The notes: a model not told the origin generated them from the sequence alone. 64,000 nt of DNA from JBHIKY01 sp042139015 (GCF_042139015.1 NZ_JBHIKY010000009.1:132971-196970), one strand, 5' to 3'. Positions 8,533 through 17,482 are shown, numbered from the stretch's first letter. Program-made: numbers and translations.

Positions 8533-9846
8533 ATGAAAAGTAGTAGTGTGGCAGCCCGGACCGTCAATAGAAATTGGCTAGTTTATTTCATTTTCTGCGC
8601 TGTCATTTTCCTGAGTGCATGCGGTGAGGAGGAAAATGAGGAAGCTGAAGGAATTACACTGGAGATGACTGCCTGGGGGGACACAGCAGAGCTGGAAGTG
8701 TATCAAAAAGCAGTAGACGCTTTTAATGAGGAACACCCGAATATTCACGTGAACCTGACGCCTACACCATCAGATACTTATCAGCAGCGGCTGATGACCC
8801 AGCTTCAGGGAGGAGAAGCACCGGATATTTTTTATGCCCAGCCGCAGATGATGAGTATATTAGTAGATACAAATACAATTGAACCTCTTGATGATTTTAT
8901 GAATTCTGATGAATCCTATGCTCACCCGGAGGAATTTGCCGATGGGCTTTGGGGTGCCTCAAGGGTAAATGGGCAGATTTTCGGTGCTCCGGTAGATAAC
9001 AATCCATTGCTTATTTATTATAACCGGGGACTGCTCAACGAGTTAGGGATAAAAACACCGCAGGAATATTATGAGGAAGATGATTGGAATTGGGATTCAT
9101 TCAGAGAGGTGTCGGAAGAACTGCAGGCCAATGGGCACGGCGGCCTGGTACTGCAGGCAAACTGGGATCAGGTAGCGAGCTGGGTCTTTTCCAATGGAGG
9201 GGAACTTTATAATGACGAAGGAGAGCCGGTTATGGATAAAGACCCCAAAACGCAAGAAGCGATGGAATTTATAGAAGATATGATTAACGATGATTTAATA
9301 ACATATGGCGGCGGCCTCACCAGCGGTCAGGGAGAGGATACCCTGTTTGTGTCCGAGGTGAATGGTATGATTTCAGGCGGACGCTGGTTTGTACCTAGTT
9401 TAAGCCAGGTAGAAGAACTGGACTATGATTTTATTCCGTACCCCACAAACACTGGAAACAAAATGGAGCCTGCCGGAATTGGGAGCGCATACATGGTGGC
9501 AAATAAAGATTCTGAACATAAAGAAGAAGCTTTAAAATTTTTGAGCTATTATGTGTCGGAATCCTCTCAGGATGTGCGTCTCAGTGGTACAGGTAATGCA
9601 GTTCCTTCCGTAAAAGGGATTGATGAGGTTGTTACAGAAGCGGATGAGCCGGACCATGTTGAATATTTAATCGATGCACGAGAAATAGGAGTGGTAAATA
9701 GCTCTCAAGCCTCCGTTCCAGGACTTGATACAGAAATGATGGATTTTTATGAGCTGTTTATGACAGGTCAAATGAGCGCAGAGGAAATGCTCAATGAATC
9801 CGCAGAATCAGCCCGGCTTCTGCGTAATGAATATGTGGAGGATTAA
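8533..9846 (+). CDS. ABC sugar-binding lipoprotein
   Basis: A 437-residue family 1 solute-binding lipoprotein. A hydrophobic signal (about 14-31) ends in the lipobox FLSAC, followed by an acidic linker and a binding fold typical of MalE-like proteins (APDIFYAQP; GLTSGQGEDTLF). AAGGGGGAAG at about 8515 sets the ATG. It should capture an oligosaccharide for the permeases at 9898 and 10760, probably an alpha-galactoside given melA next door. It belongs to a different subfamily from the protein at 1507. Confidence 0.9.
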   Translation: MKSSSVAARTVNRNWLVYFIFCAVIFLSACGEEENEEAEGITLEMTAWGDTAELEVYQKAVDAFNEEHPNIHVNLTPTPSDTYQQRLMTQLQGGEAPDIFYAQPQMMSILVDTNTIEPLDDFMNSDESYAHPEEFADGLWGASRVNGQIFGAPVDNNPLLIYYNRGLLNELGIKTPQEYYEEDDWNWDSFREVSEELQANGHGGLVLQANWDQVASWVFSNGGELYNDEGEPVMDKDPKTQEAMEFIEDMINDDLITYGGGLTSGQGEDTLFVSEVNGMISGGRWFVPSLSQVEELDYDFIPYPTNTGNKMEPAGIGSAYMVANKDSEHKEEALKFLSYYVSESSQDVRLSGTGNAVPSVKGIDEVVTEADEPDHVEYLIDAREIGVVNSSQASVPGLDTEMMDFYELFMTGQMSAEEMLNESAESARLLRNEYVED

Positions 9847-9897
9847 TAAGACAAACGGATCTATCATTTCACTATGTAAAGCGAGGAGGATGTTACC

Positions 9898-10770
9898 GTG
9901 CATCACCGAAGCAGAAAATGGTGGGGATACTTACTTATCGCCCCTCAGATGATTGGGTTAATTGCTTTCTCATTGCTTCCATTTATTTTTGTGTTCGGCT
10001 TAAGTTTCACTGAATGGAATGGGTTTGGGACGCGGGAATTTGTTGGGTTTCAAAATTATATCGATCAGTTTACAAGCCCTATTTTTCGAACAGCACTTTT
10101 GAATACGTTAATATTTTCACTTATTTATATACCGGGGTCAGTGGTAGCAGGTTTGTTTGTTGCGTTAGCGCTTCATAAGATAAAAGGGAGAAATTTTTAC
10201 CGCTTTTTCTATTTCGCGCCAGTTGTTACGAGCTCTGTAGCAGTTGGTGTTATCTGGATGTTTTTACTTGATTCAAATGTAGGTTTTGTAAATCAAATTT
10301 TAGCGGTCTTCGGCATAAATGGACCTGATTGGCTGACGGATTCGGCCTGGGTGCTTGTATCTATTGCAATACTTAGTATTTGGTGGCAGCTTGGGTTTAA
10401 TATGATTATTTTTTTAGCCGGACTGCAGAGTATACCAGCTACCTTCTATGAAGCTGCAGAAATTGATGGGGCCTCTCCATTTAGAAAGTTTTATAACATA
10501 ACATTACCGCTGCTGACACCGACCATATTTTTTGTCACAGTAATGGCAGTGATTAGCTCCTTCCAGGTTTTTGATCAAGCGTTCGTTATTACAGAAGGCG
10601 GTCCCGGAAAAGCGAGCTATACGGTAGTTTATCATATTTATGAGCGTGCTTTTGAGTATTTTGAATTTGGCACAAGCTCGGCTGCGACGATGCTTCTGTT
10701 CATCATAATTCTGACGTTTACATTGATTCAATTGCACTATTCAAGAAAGTGGGTGCACTATGAAAACTAG
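9898..10770 (+). CDS. ABC sugar transporter permease (MalF-type)
   Basis: A 290-residue membrane protein with six predicted hydrophobic segments and the EAA loop YEAAEIDGASPFRKF. It starts at GTG behind GAGGAGGATG. Its 3' end overlaps the next permease by 11 bases, showing tight operon organisation. No ATPase is encoded nearby. Confidence 0.9.
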   Translation: MHHRSRKWWGYLLIAPQMIGLIAFSLLPFIFVFGLSFTEWNGFGTREFVGFQNYIDQFTSPIFRTALLNTLIFSLIYIPGSVVAGLFVALALHKIKGRNFYRFFYFAPVVTSSVAVGVIWMFLLDSNVGFVNQILAVFGINGPDWLTDSAWVLVSIAILSIWWQLGFNMIIFLAGLQSIPATFYEAAEIDGASPFRKFYNITLPLLTPTIFFVTVMAVISSFQVFDQAFVITEGGPGKASYTVVYHIYERAFEYFEFGTSSAATMLLFIIILTFTLIQLHYSRKWVHYEN

Positions 10771-11605
10771 TCAATTACGCAGAGAACTGCACTGGTCCCG
10801 ATTATTGCTGCATTTGATTATTATTATAGGTGCCATTGTTATGGCTGCCCCCTTTATCTGGATGGTAACAAGCTCCTTTAAAACATTGGATCAAATGTTT
10901 GCGGTTCCTCCAGAATTTATTCCAAGGCCGATCGTCTGGACAAATTTTATTGAATCGTTACAGGCCCTGCCTTTTGGACGTGCATACTTTAACAGCTTTT
11001 ACATCACAACGATTATCGTTTTAGCACAAATGATCACAGCCTCAATGGCTGCGTATGCTTTCGCAAAAATTAAATTTCCAGGAAACAACGTGTTATTTGT
11101 GTTCTTTTTAGCAACAATGATGATTCCGATTCAAGTAACGATTATTCCGTTATATCTTATTATGAGCTCGCTGGGGCTGCTTGATAATCATTTATCGATC
11201 ATACTGCCGAACGCACTTTTTAATGCATTAGGGGTGTTTCTCCTGAGGCAGTTTATGATGACTATCCCGGATTCAATGGAGGAAGCGGCAATTGTTGACG
11301 GAGCGAATCCACTGCAGATCTATTGGAAGATAATGCTTCCGCTCGTTCGTCCTCCGCTTGCTGCGTTTGGTATTTTTGCGTTTGTCAGCATGTGGAACAA
11401 TTTTTTGCAGCCGCTCGTTTTCCTATATTCAACCGAATTGGCAACTGTTCCATTAATGCTTCAGTTTTTCAGCTCTCAATATGCTACAAACTGGCCGCAG
11501 ATGATGGCAGGGGCGACCATTTCTGTTTTGCCGGTGCTGATTGTTTACATCATAGCTCAGAAACAAATTATTGAAGGGATTGCATTGACAGGAACGAAAG
11601 GATAG
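10760..11605 (+). CDS. ABC sugar transporter permease (MalG-type)
   Basis: A 281-residue permease with about six membrane segments, the EAA loop MEEAAIVDGANPLQIYWKI and a C-terminus IEGIALTGTKG typical of MalG relatives. It starts inside the end of the partner gene (ATG at 10760), which suggests translational coupling. A strong terminator ends the operon five bases downstream. Confidence 0.9.
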   Translation: MKTSQLRRELHWSRLLLHLIIIIGAIVMAAPFIWMVTSSFKTLDQMFAVPPEFIPRPIVWTNFIESLQALPFGRAYFNSFYITTIIVLAQMITASMAAYAFAKIKFPGNNVLFVFFLATMMIPIQVTIIPLYLIMSSLGLLDNHLSIILPNALFNALGVFLLRQFMMTIPDSMEEAAIVDGANPLQIYWKIMLPLVRPPLAAFGIFAFVSMWNNFLQPLVFLYSTELATVPLMLQFFSSQYATNWPQMMAGATISVLPVLIVYIIAQKQIIEGIALTGTKG

Positions 11606-11609
11606 AAAG

Positions 11610-11650
11610 AAAAGGTGACACGCCACCCGGCTGGCCACTGTCACCTTTTT
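11610..11650 (+). terminator. Rho-independent terminator after the second importer
   Basis: AAAAGGTGACA (11610-11620) pairs with TGTCACCTTTT (11639-11649), and a T-run ends the structure. It may also serve convergent melA transcription from the right. Confidence 0.85.
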
Positions 11651-11701
11651 CATATATAGAATCTATCATAAGTAGAGGGAGAGGCTATACAGACGACGAT
11701 A

Positions 11702-13003
11702 TTATTTGAATGCAGGGAGCCAATCTCCGTGAGCCTCAATCAATTCGTCGCAGAGAGAGACTATGTCGTCAATAGAAAGCTCCGCTGACGTGTGAGGGTC
11801 CAGCATAGCAGCTTGATATATATGCTCCTTCTTTTGTGTGACGGCTGCCTCAATTGTTAAAAGCTGTGTATTAATATTCGTCCGGTTCAAGCCGGCCAGC
11901 TGCTCAGGCAGATCTCCGATATACGTTGGCCGGACCCCGTTTCTATCAACAAGACATGGAACTTCAACGCATGCTTTTTCAGGCAGGTTGCTGATGAGTC
12001 CGCCTGTATTTAAGACATTACCTCCGATCCGGTATGGCTGATCGGTTTCCATAGCTTCAATCATGTGAGAGGCATATTCACGGGAACGCTCGTGTGCCAG
12101 GTTTTGATTGTGGACAACTTCTTCGCGCATTGACTTCCATTTTTCAATCTGCTCTACACAGCGGCGCGGGTATTCATCGAGAGGAATATTAAATCGCTCA
12201 ATCAGCTCAGGATATTTACTTTTGATAAAATAAGGATGATATTCTGCGTTATGCTCGGATGATTCCGTTACGTATGCGCCAAAGCGCTGCATTAATTCAA
12301 ACCGAACCATATCTCCGTGCTTTTCTTTCTGTTTTTCCTGAGCACGCCGTTTTATTTCAGGGTAGAGATCTTCCCCGTCACGTGTAACTTCGAGGAGCCA
12401 GGCCATATGATTAATCCCGGCGATCTTTGATTGTACGCCCTCGCTTGACATGTCAAGTGCTTTGAAGAGCTCTGGCACACAAGCCTGCACACTATGGCAC
12501 AGCCCGACTGTTTTTACTCCGGTGTGGTGGAGCATCGCCCCGGTTATCGGAGCCATCGGATTTGTATAATTGAAAAGCCAGGCATCCGGGCACACCTCTT
12601 CAATATCTTCAGCGATATCAAACATGACCGGAATTGTACGAAGACTTCGAAAAAGTCCGCCCACACCAATCGTATCCGCTATCGTCTGGCGCAGTCCGTA
12701 TTTTTTTGGTATTTCAAAGTCAGTGATGGTTGCTGGATCGTAACCTCCTACCTGAATAGCATTAATGATGTAGGACGCGCCGGCCAGTGCTTTTTTTCTG
12801 TCGGTATATGCTTTTACTGTAACGGTACTGCCGGTAGATTCCTTTAAATTTTTCAGCATATTTTCAGAGTCTTTCAGACGTTCGTGATCAATATCAAAGA
12901 GTGCGAATTCGAACTCCTGCAGGCGTGGGGTGAGCATGCAATCTCCAAGAATATTTTTCGCGAATACAGTGCTTCCTGCGCCGATAAATGTAATTCGTTT
13001 CAT
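11702..13003 (-). CDS. melA: Alpha-galactosidase, GH4 (NAD- and Mn-dependent)
   Basis: A 433-residue cytoplasmic GH4 enzyme. Family members cleave by a redox mechanism that oxidises C3 of the sugar with NAD+ and needs a divalent metal and reducing conditions. Visible motifs are the dinucleotide-binding start ITFIGAGSTVFAKN, FNYTNPM, the metal-site motif GLCHSVQ (about 175) and INHMAW (about 200). CHS rather than CNxP at the metal site fits MelA-type alpha-galactosidases, not phospho-glucosidases. Two tandem ATGs exist; the second (13003) has better spacing from AGGAGG. It is divergent from the AraC regulator, which likely activates it, and adds a second alpha-galactosidase to the GH36 enzyme. 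Confidence 0.92.
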   Translation of the reverse strand: MKRITFIGAGSTVFAKNILGDCMLTPRLQEFEFALFDIDHERLKDSENMLKNLKESTGSTVTVKAYTDRKKALAGASYIINAIQVGGYDPATITDFEIPKKYGLRQTIADTIGVGGLFRSLRTIPVMFDIAEDIEEVCPDAWLFNYTNPMAPITGAMLHHTGVKTVGLCHSVQACVPELFKALDMSSEGVQSKIAGINHMAWLLEVTRDGEDLYPEIKRRAQEKQKEKHGDMVRFELMQRFGAYVTESSEHNAEYHPYFIKSKYPELIERFNIPLDEYPRRCVEQIEKWKSMREEVVHNQNLAHERSREYASHMIEAMETDQPYRIGGNVLNTGGLISNLPEKACVEVPCLVDRNGVRPTYIGDLPEQLAGLNRTNINTQLLTIEAAVTQKKEHIYQAAMLDPHTSAELSIDDIVSLCDELIEAHGDWLPAFK

Positions 13004-13037
13004 CATAAACCTCCTGGCAAATAGTAAATTGTTGCGG

Positions 13038-13065
13038 TATTATCTTAGTAAGTACTATTATCTTA
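13038..13065. promoter_or_regulatory. Direct repeats in the melA-araC divergent region
   Basis: TATTATCTTA occurs twice (13038-13047 and 13056-13065) with an 18-base period in the 116-base intergenic region. Tandem half-sites are the usual target form of AraC-family activators, so these are the best candidates for binding by the regulator at 13120. No binding data can be derived from sequence. Confidence 0.5.
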
Positions 13066-13119
13066 TGATAGAAATTGTCAGAATACAATGGTAATTAACT
13101 GCGATAGGAGGGTAAAATA

Positions 13120-14007
13120 TTGCTGATAGAAGAGCATAAATTTGGCTCCTATGGGCTGCGTTTTCAGAAAAAAGAGAGGCTGCGTGCTGCGAATATCTGG
13201 TCCATCGGCTGGGAGACCCAGACTTCAGAGAATTATTACTGGGATGGTATGAAGCGCCAGGGAAAAGATCATTTTATCTTTCAATATACACTCTCCGGGC
13301 GCGGAGCTATTGAAATAGAAGGAAGGACATATGACCTCCCGACGGGGAAAGGGTTTTTTGTTAAAATTCCAAGTGATCACCGCTATTATTTTCCAAAAGG
13401 CTCCGAGGAATGGACCTTTGTATATATAACGCTGTACGGGGAAGAAGCTGCTGCCTGCTGGGAATCGGTATGGAAGGAAAAAGGAAGCGTTGTGACAGTG
13501 CCGGGAGATGCATCCATGATTCAAGTACTGCTGGCTACTTTTCAGCAGGTGGCGGATAAAGCGATTACAGATTCTTACCTTGCTTCTGCGCGTGCTTATA
13601 CATTTTTGATGGAATGCTTTCGTTTTTTAAAAGAAAAGGATACACTTCAGGATAGGCTGCCGGATGCAGTTTCTAAAGCAGTAAATTACATTGAGCTTCA
13701 CTACAATGAGGCAGTCGGAGTGGAAGAAATTGCTGCTGCGGCAGGGCTGTCCAAATATTATTTTATCCAGCGTTTCCGGGAAAGTACCGGCACAACACCA
13801 ACGCAGTATATGACGAAATTACGGATTGAAAAAGCAGTCGAGCTATTAAGAAGTACGAATTTTCCTATTCATGAGATTGCTGAAAAAGTCGGCTATTCCA
13901 ATGCAAATTATTTTAACAAAGTGTTCCGGAAAATGGTTGGGACTTCAGCCGGTCAGCTGCGGGAAGGAAAGTATGAAATTCCAATTGATCATGTGATCCT
14001 ACAATAA
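13120..14007 (+). CDS. AraC-family transcriptional regulator
   Basis: A 295-residue regulator. The N-terminal cupin-like sugar-sensing domain (about 20-160) includes FIFQYTLSGRGAIEIEG. The C-terminal double helix-turn-helix (about 190-290) includes VEEIAAAAGLSKYYFIQRF and IAEKVGYSNANYFNKVFRKM. The start is a TTG seven bases after AGGAGGG (13106-13112). It faces melA across a short region with tandem repeats, so activation of melA in response to an alpha-galactoside is the likely role. It resembles MsmR/RafR-type regulators of raffinose and melibiose operons. larB follows 45 bases later on the same strand. Confidence 0.9.
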   Translation: MLIEEHKFGSYGLRFQKKERLRAANIWSIGWETQTSENYYWDGMKRQGKDHFIFQYTLSGRGAIEIEGRTYDLPTGKGFFVKIPSDHRYYFPKGSEEWTFVYITLYGEEAAACWESVWKEKGSVVTVPGDASMIQVLLATFQQVADKAITDSYLASARAYTFLMECFRFLKEKDTLQDRLPDAVSKAVNYIELHYNEAVGVEEIAAAAGLSKYYFIQRFRESTGTTPTQYMTKLRIEKAVELLRSTNFPIHEIAEKVGYSNANYFNKVFRKMVGTSAGQLREGKYEIPIDHVILQ

Positions 14008-14052
14008 AAGGGAGGCCGTTAATCAGCGGCGGACTGTTAAATGAGGTAGAGA

Positions 14053-14829
14053 GTGAGGAATAAAAAGCATATGAGAGAATCTTTACAAAGTATTTTGAAA
14101 GCGGTTGAAGAAGGGAAGATGACCAGCAGGGAAGCGCATGATGAGCTGAAAGGCTATGAAAATCTCGGGTATGCCAGAGTCGATTCGGCAAGGTCCAAAC
14201 GAAAAGGGTTCCCTGAGGTGGTTTATGGCGGTGGTAAAACTGCAGAGCAGCTCGTGGAAATCACAGCCACTATTATGAAGGACGGTCGTTCCGTACTTGC
14301 CACAAGAATTTCAGAAGAAAAGGCTGCCAGAGTACAGGCCTTTCATAACGAGATCACGTATGATCCGGTCTCCAGACTCCTCTATTATCGACAAGGGGAT
14401 GTGGTTTCGACCGGACGTCGAGTCGGGGTGTTGTGTGCCGGCACATCCGATCTTCGTGTAGCAGAAGAAGCTGCTGTAACCGCTGATGTGATGGGGAATG
14501 AAGTTCATCGAATCTATGATGTCGGAGTTGCCGGACTGCACCGTCTGCTTGATGCGCTCCCTGAGATAGATGCATGTGATGTGCTGATTGTCGTAGCGGG
14601 GATGGAGGGCGCACTTCCAAGTGTCGTCGGCGGACTGGCCCCTCAGCCGCTGATCGCCGTTCCAACAAGCGTCGGCTACGGAGCAAATATGGAGGGCCTG
14701 GCCACGCTACTTGGGATGCTGAATTCCTGCTCTTCTGGGATTACGGTAGTCAATATTGATAATGGCTTTGGTGCTGCATACAGCGCTACTCTTATGAACC
14801 GAATTGGATGGAGGGAGAACGGCAGATGA
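14053..14829 (+). CDS. larB: LarB, pyridinium-3,5-biscarboxylic acid mononucleotide synthase
   Basis: A 258-residue protein of the LarB family, related to PurE-type AIR carboxylases. LarB carboxylates and hydrolyses nicotinic acid adenine dinucleotide to make the first intermediate of the nickel-pincer nucleotide cofactor. Visible features are the N-terminal helical segment with KAVEEGKMTSREAHDEL, VYGGGKT, the core GVLCAGTSDLRVAEEAAVTA and VVAGMEGALPSVVGGL, and GYGANMEGLATLLGMLNSC. GTG at 14053 follows GAGGT; an ATG at 14071 is a possible alternative start. Its stop overlaps the larC1 start. Confidence 0.93.
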   Translation: MRNKKHMRESLQSILKAVEEGKMTSREAHDELKGYENLGYARVDSARSKRKGFPEVVYGGGKTAEQLVEITATIMKDGRSVLATRISEEKAARVQAFHNEITYDPVSRLLYYRQGDVVSTGRRVGVLCAGTSDLRVAEEAAVTADVMGNEVHRIYDVGVAGLHRLLDALPEIDACDVLIVVAGMEGALPSVVGGLAPQPLIAVPTSVGYGANMEGLATLLGMLNSCSSGITVVNIDNGFGAAYSATLMNRIGWRENGR

Positions 14830-15557
14830 GAATACTTTACCTCGATTGTTCTATTTCCGGGATCAGCGGTGATATGATGCTTGGAGCACTGCATGCTCTA
14901 GGGGCGGATATGGAAGAAATCGAAAAACAATTAAAGCAGTTTCCGATGGAAGCATTTTCTTTAAATATTTCAGGAGTGGTTAAGAAAGGCATATACGCTT
15001 CGAAGGTAGATGTTGTACCAGAAGAAGAACCTTACCATCACCGGCATTACTCATCAATTCGTAAGATGATAGTAGAATCAGCTCTTAGTGAAAAGGCCAA
15101 GGCTTTCAGTCTGCAGATTTTTGAACCGATCGCCGCCGCGGAAGCGGCTATTCACCATACGACGGTGGATGAGGTTCATTTTCATGAAGTCGGCGCAGTT
15201 GATTCCATCGTGGACGTGGTCGGGGCAGGGATCGCACTTGACCAGCTTGAAATAGAAGATGTACAAGCATCAGCTGTTGTGCTCGGTAATGGAAAAATAA
15301 AGATGGCACACGGCATGTATCCGATTCCTGCTCCTGCAACAATGGAGATGATGAAGGGAATCCCTGTTCAGGAAATTGATGTCCGCGGCGAGCTGACTAC
15401 TCCTACAGGGGCCGGCTTAATAAAAGGGCTTGCCTCTCGTTACGGTACGATGCCCTCGATGGAGGTTATAGAGGTCGGTTACGGCGCAGGAACGAAGGAT
15501 TTTCCTGATCACCCGAACGTTCTGAGGGCTGTACTTGGAGAGAAGCGGAAAGTGTAA
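14826..15557 (+). CDS. larC1: LarC1, N-terminal half of the nickel-pincer cofactor nickel insertase
   Basis: A 243-residue protein matching the N-terminal domain of LarC. It shows LYLDCSISGISGDMMLGAL at the start, a His-rich stretch HHRHYSS (about 62), VHFHEVGAVDSIVDVVGA (about 117) and ELTTPTGAGLIKGLA (about 190). It ends cleanly at HPNVLRAVLGE, where the C-terminal CTP-binding domain normally follows. LarC inserts nickel into the pincer nucleotide. The ATG at 14826 overlaps the larB stop (ATGA). In Lactiplantibacillus plantarum the two parts are joined by ribosomal frameshifting. Here the second part is on the opposite strand, so one fused chain is impossible. Confidence 0.92.
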   Translation: MRILYLDCSISGISGDMMLGALHALGADMEEIEKQLKQFPMEAFSLNISGVVKKGIYASKVDVVPEEEPYHHRHYSSIRKMIVESALSEKAKAFSLQIFEPIAAAEAAIHHTTVDEVHFHEVGAVDSIVDVVGAGIALDQLEIEDVQASAVVLGNGKIKMAHGMYPIPAPATMEMMKGIPVQEIDVRGELTTPTGAGLIKGLASRYGTMPSMEVIEVGYGAGTKDFPDHPNVLRAVLGEKRKV

Positions 15558-15592
15558 TAAAAATTATTTTTTTTCTGATGATTCCTGCCCGT

Positions 15593-16060
15593 TCAGTTCT
15601 GCAGAGCTGCCCAGATATACTGATAAATGTCCTTGAGCGGTATATCTGCTGCCTGGGCCGCTCTGGCACACTCCTCAAATTCCGGTGACTGTTCAACAAG
15701 CTTCCCCTGGTGAAACGCTTGTTTGACAGTAATGTCTCCCCATGGAGTGGATAGGGAGATAAAGGAGCGTTCAAGGCGGTGTACAGAAATTGGATAATAA
15801 CGGAGTCCGAACGTTGTCGTTTCCACAAACAGATGCTTTTTCACAACAGGGAGCACGTCTGCACTGCACAGCAGTGTAAGAAGCACGGCAGGGCGGTTTT
15901 TCTTCATGTAGATCGGAGTGTAATATACATCGTTTGCGCCAACCGCAAATAGTCGGTCCATTAAATGTCCGATCATTTCCGGGGTCATATCATCTAAATT
16001 GATTTCTACTTTAAACATGTTGTCATCAATATGTTCATAACGGTGGTTAAATTCTGGCAT
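15593..16060 (-). CDS. larC2: LarC2, C-terminal CTP-binding half of LarC, convergent to larC1
   Basis: A 155-residue protein matching the LarC C-terminal domain: VEINLDDMTPEMIGHLMDRL (about 17-36), GANDVYYTPIYMKKNRPAV, and ETTTFGLRYYPISVHRLER (about 79-97). The LarC C-terminal domain binds CTP for the nickel-insertion reaction. It has its own AGGAGG site (complement of about 16069-16074) and an ATG start, so it is a free-standing gene rather than a shadow. Its stop lies 36 bases from the larC1 stop. It is complete for this domain, which implies that LarC here would be a two-subunit protein from two transcripts. Confidence 0.88.
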   Translation of the reverse strand: MPEFNHRYEHIDDNMFKVEINLDDMTPEMIGHLMDRLFAVGANDVYYTPIYMKKNRPAVLLTLLCSADVLPVVKKHLFVETTTFGLRYYPISVHRLERSFISLSTPWGDITVKQAFHQGKLVEQSPEFEECARAAQAADIPLKDIYQYIWAALQN

Positions 16061-16158
16061 GGCCTGGCCCTCCTCTCACCAACCATTGTAGCATTTTCTC
16101 GTATTGGAGCCACTTTTTTTGGGGGCCAGGCCCCGCCAAAAATTACACAATTCAGCTG

Positions 16159-16187
16159 TTGACATTTTCAGAAAATTCGTATATTAT
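16159..16187 (+). promoter_or_regulatory. Sigma-A promoter of the ROK repressor gene
   Basis: TTGACA (16159-16164), a 17-base spacer and TATTAT (16182-16187) form a near-consensus promoter 75 bases before the ROK gene. Confidence 0.75.
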
Positions 16188-16194
16188 CAAATTA

Positions 16195-16219
16195 ACTTAT
16201 TCCAATCATTGAAAAAAGT
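16195..16219. promoter_or_regulatory. 25-bp ROK operator, copy 1
   Basis: A dyad with outer arms ACTTATTCCAAT and ATTGAAAAAAGT around a central C. Ten of twelve arm positions pair. It begins eight bases after the -10 box, overlapping the likely transcription start. A matching 25-bp site lies at 17483-17507. This position suits autorepression by the ROK protein at 16262. Confidence 0.65.
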
Positions 16220-16261
16220 AAGGTGCCGCAGCTGCATAATTATAGTTAGGAAGGAACGTTT

Positions 16262-17473
16262 ATGGCAGGAGAAATTACGCGAACAGGCAATTTAAAGCTT
16301 ATTCAAGAATTAAATCGATCGATTATTCTAAATACAATTCGGAAGCACGAGCCTATTTCAAAAAGCGGGGTAGCAAAAAATCTTTCGATAAGCCCCACTA
16401 CTGTATCAACGGCGGTGTCAGAACTAATCAAAGCTGGTTTTGTCAAAGAAGGAGGTTCGGGATATTCAAGCGGTGGCCGCAAGCCTATTATGCTTGAATT
16501 TAATCCAGACGGAAACTTCATTATAGCTGTATCGATTACGAACACAGATCTCACAATTGGGCTCGTGAATATGGCTGCGGAGATTAAAGAAAAAAAACAT
16601 TACAGCTTTGCCAATTTTTACAGTGTGAACGTAATTGAACACTTGATTTCCTCATTGAAGGATTTTATAAGTGCTCATGTTGAACCCCTTGATTATCTAG
16701 GAATTACGATTATTGCACCGGGTATAGTTGATTCTGTAAAAGGAACAATCTTATATAACTCTCAGTTAGAACTGCATGATGTTGATATAACTTCCACTGT
16801 CCAGGAGGTTTTTAACAAAGAAACCCTTTTAGAAAACGATGTTAATGCGTTGGCTTTGGCTGAGAAAGAATTCGGGAATTATACTTCATCTAATCTGGTC
16901 TTCGTGAAGCTGAGTGATGGCGTTGGTGCAGGTGCCATTCTAAATGACAAAATTTTCAGAGGGCACAATGGCGGAGCCGGAGAATTTGGGCACACTAGTG
17001 TTGATAAAAACGGGATGAAATGTGAATGTGGTAACAACGGCTGTTTAGAATCCTACGTCAGCTGGCCTACTATTTCCGGAAGGATTGGAATTGCACTTAA
17101 ACGGGGCAGAAAAAGTCTTTTGAGGAAAATAGGGGCAGTTGATAATATAACACCTGAGCTTTTTGTTCAAGGAATTGCGATGGAGGACGAGCTATGTCTC
17201 GAAATTGCAAACGATGTAGCTAGTTATCTTTCTACTGGACTTGCCAATATAGTGAGTCTATATAACCCGTCACTTATTATTTTAGGAGGTGACCTGATTT
17301 ATAAAAATGACTATTTATTAAAGCTGATTGATGAAAAAATTAGAAGAAAAGGCATGGAAGTTCTTACGAGAGATTTAAATATCCAGGCTTCCGCTTTAGG
17401 AGAGGATTACGAACTGATTGGTGCTGCCTCCGTTATTTTACAAAGAATTTTTCAGGTGAATGTTTTAAAATAA
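16262..17473 (+). CDS. ROK-family transcriptional repressor (NagC/XylR type)
   Basis: A 403-residue ROK repressor. It has an N-terminal winged helix-turn-helix (about 12-75; GVAKNLSISPTTVSTAVSEL), SSGGRKPIMLEF, then a sugar-kinase-like domain with the zinc motif CECGNNGCLE (about 258) and GGAGEFGH. GGAAGG precedes the ATG. It leads an amino-sugar operon (importer, two Gfo/Idh enzymes, nagA, nagB). Matching 25-bp dyads lie before this gene and before the binding-protein gene, so it probably represses both. The effector is likely an amino sugar or derivative; that is inferred from context. Confidence 0.9.
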   Translation: MAGEITRTGNLKLIQELNRSIILNTIRKHEPISKSGVAKNLSISPTTVSTAVSELIKAGFVKEGGSGYSSGGRKPIMLEFNPDGNFIIAVSITNTDLTIGLVNMAAEIKEKKHYSFANFYSVNVIEHLISSLKDFISAHVEPLDYLGITIIAPGIVDSVKGTILYNSQLELHDVDITSTVQEVFNKETLLENDVNALALAEKEFGNYTSSNLVFVKLSDGVGAGAILNDKIFRGHNGGAGEFGHTSVDKNGMKCECGNNGCLESYVSWPTISGRIGIALKRGRKSLLRKIGAVDNITPELFVQGIAMEDELCLEIANDVASYLSTGLANIVSLYNPSLIILGGDLIYKNDYLLKLIDEKIRRKGMEVLTRDLNIQASALGEDYELIGAASVILQRIFQVNVLK

Positions 17474-17482
17474 TTTTTGAAC

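Noticed and set aside
15466..15828. 120-residue minus-strand frame spanning the larC1-larC2 junction
   Set aside because: It overlaps both lar genes out of frame. The lar products have complete family motifs, this frame has none.
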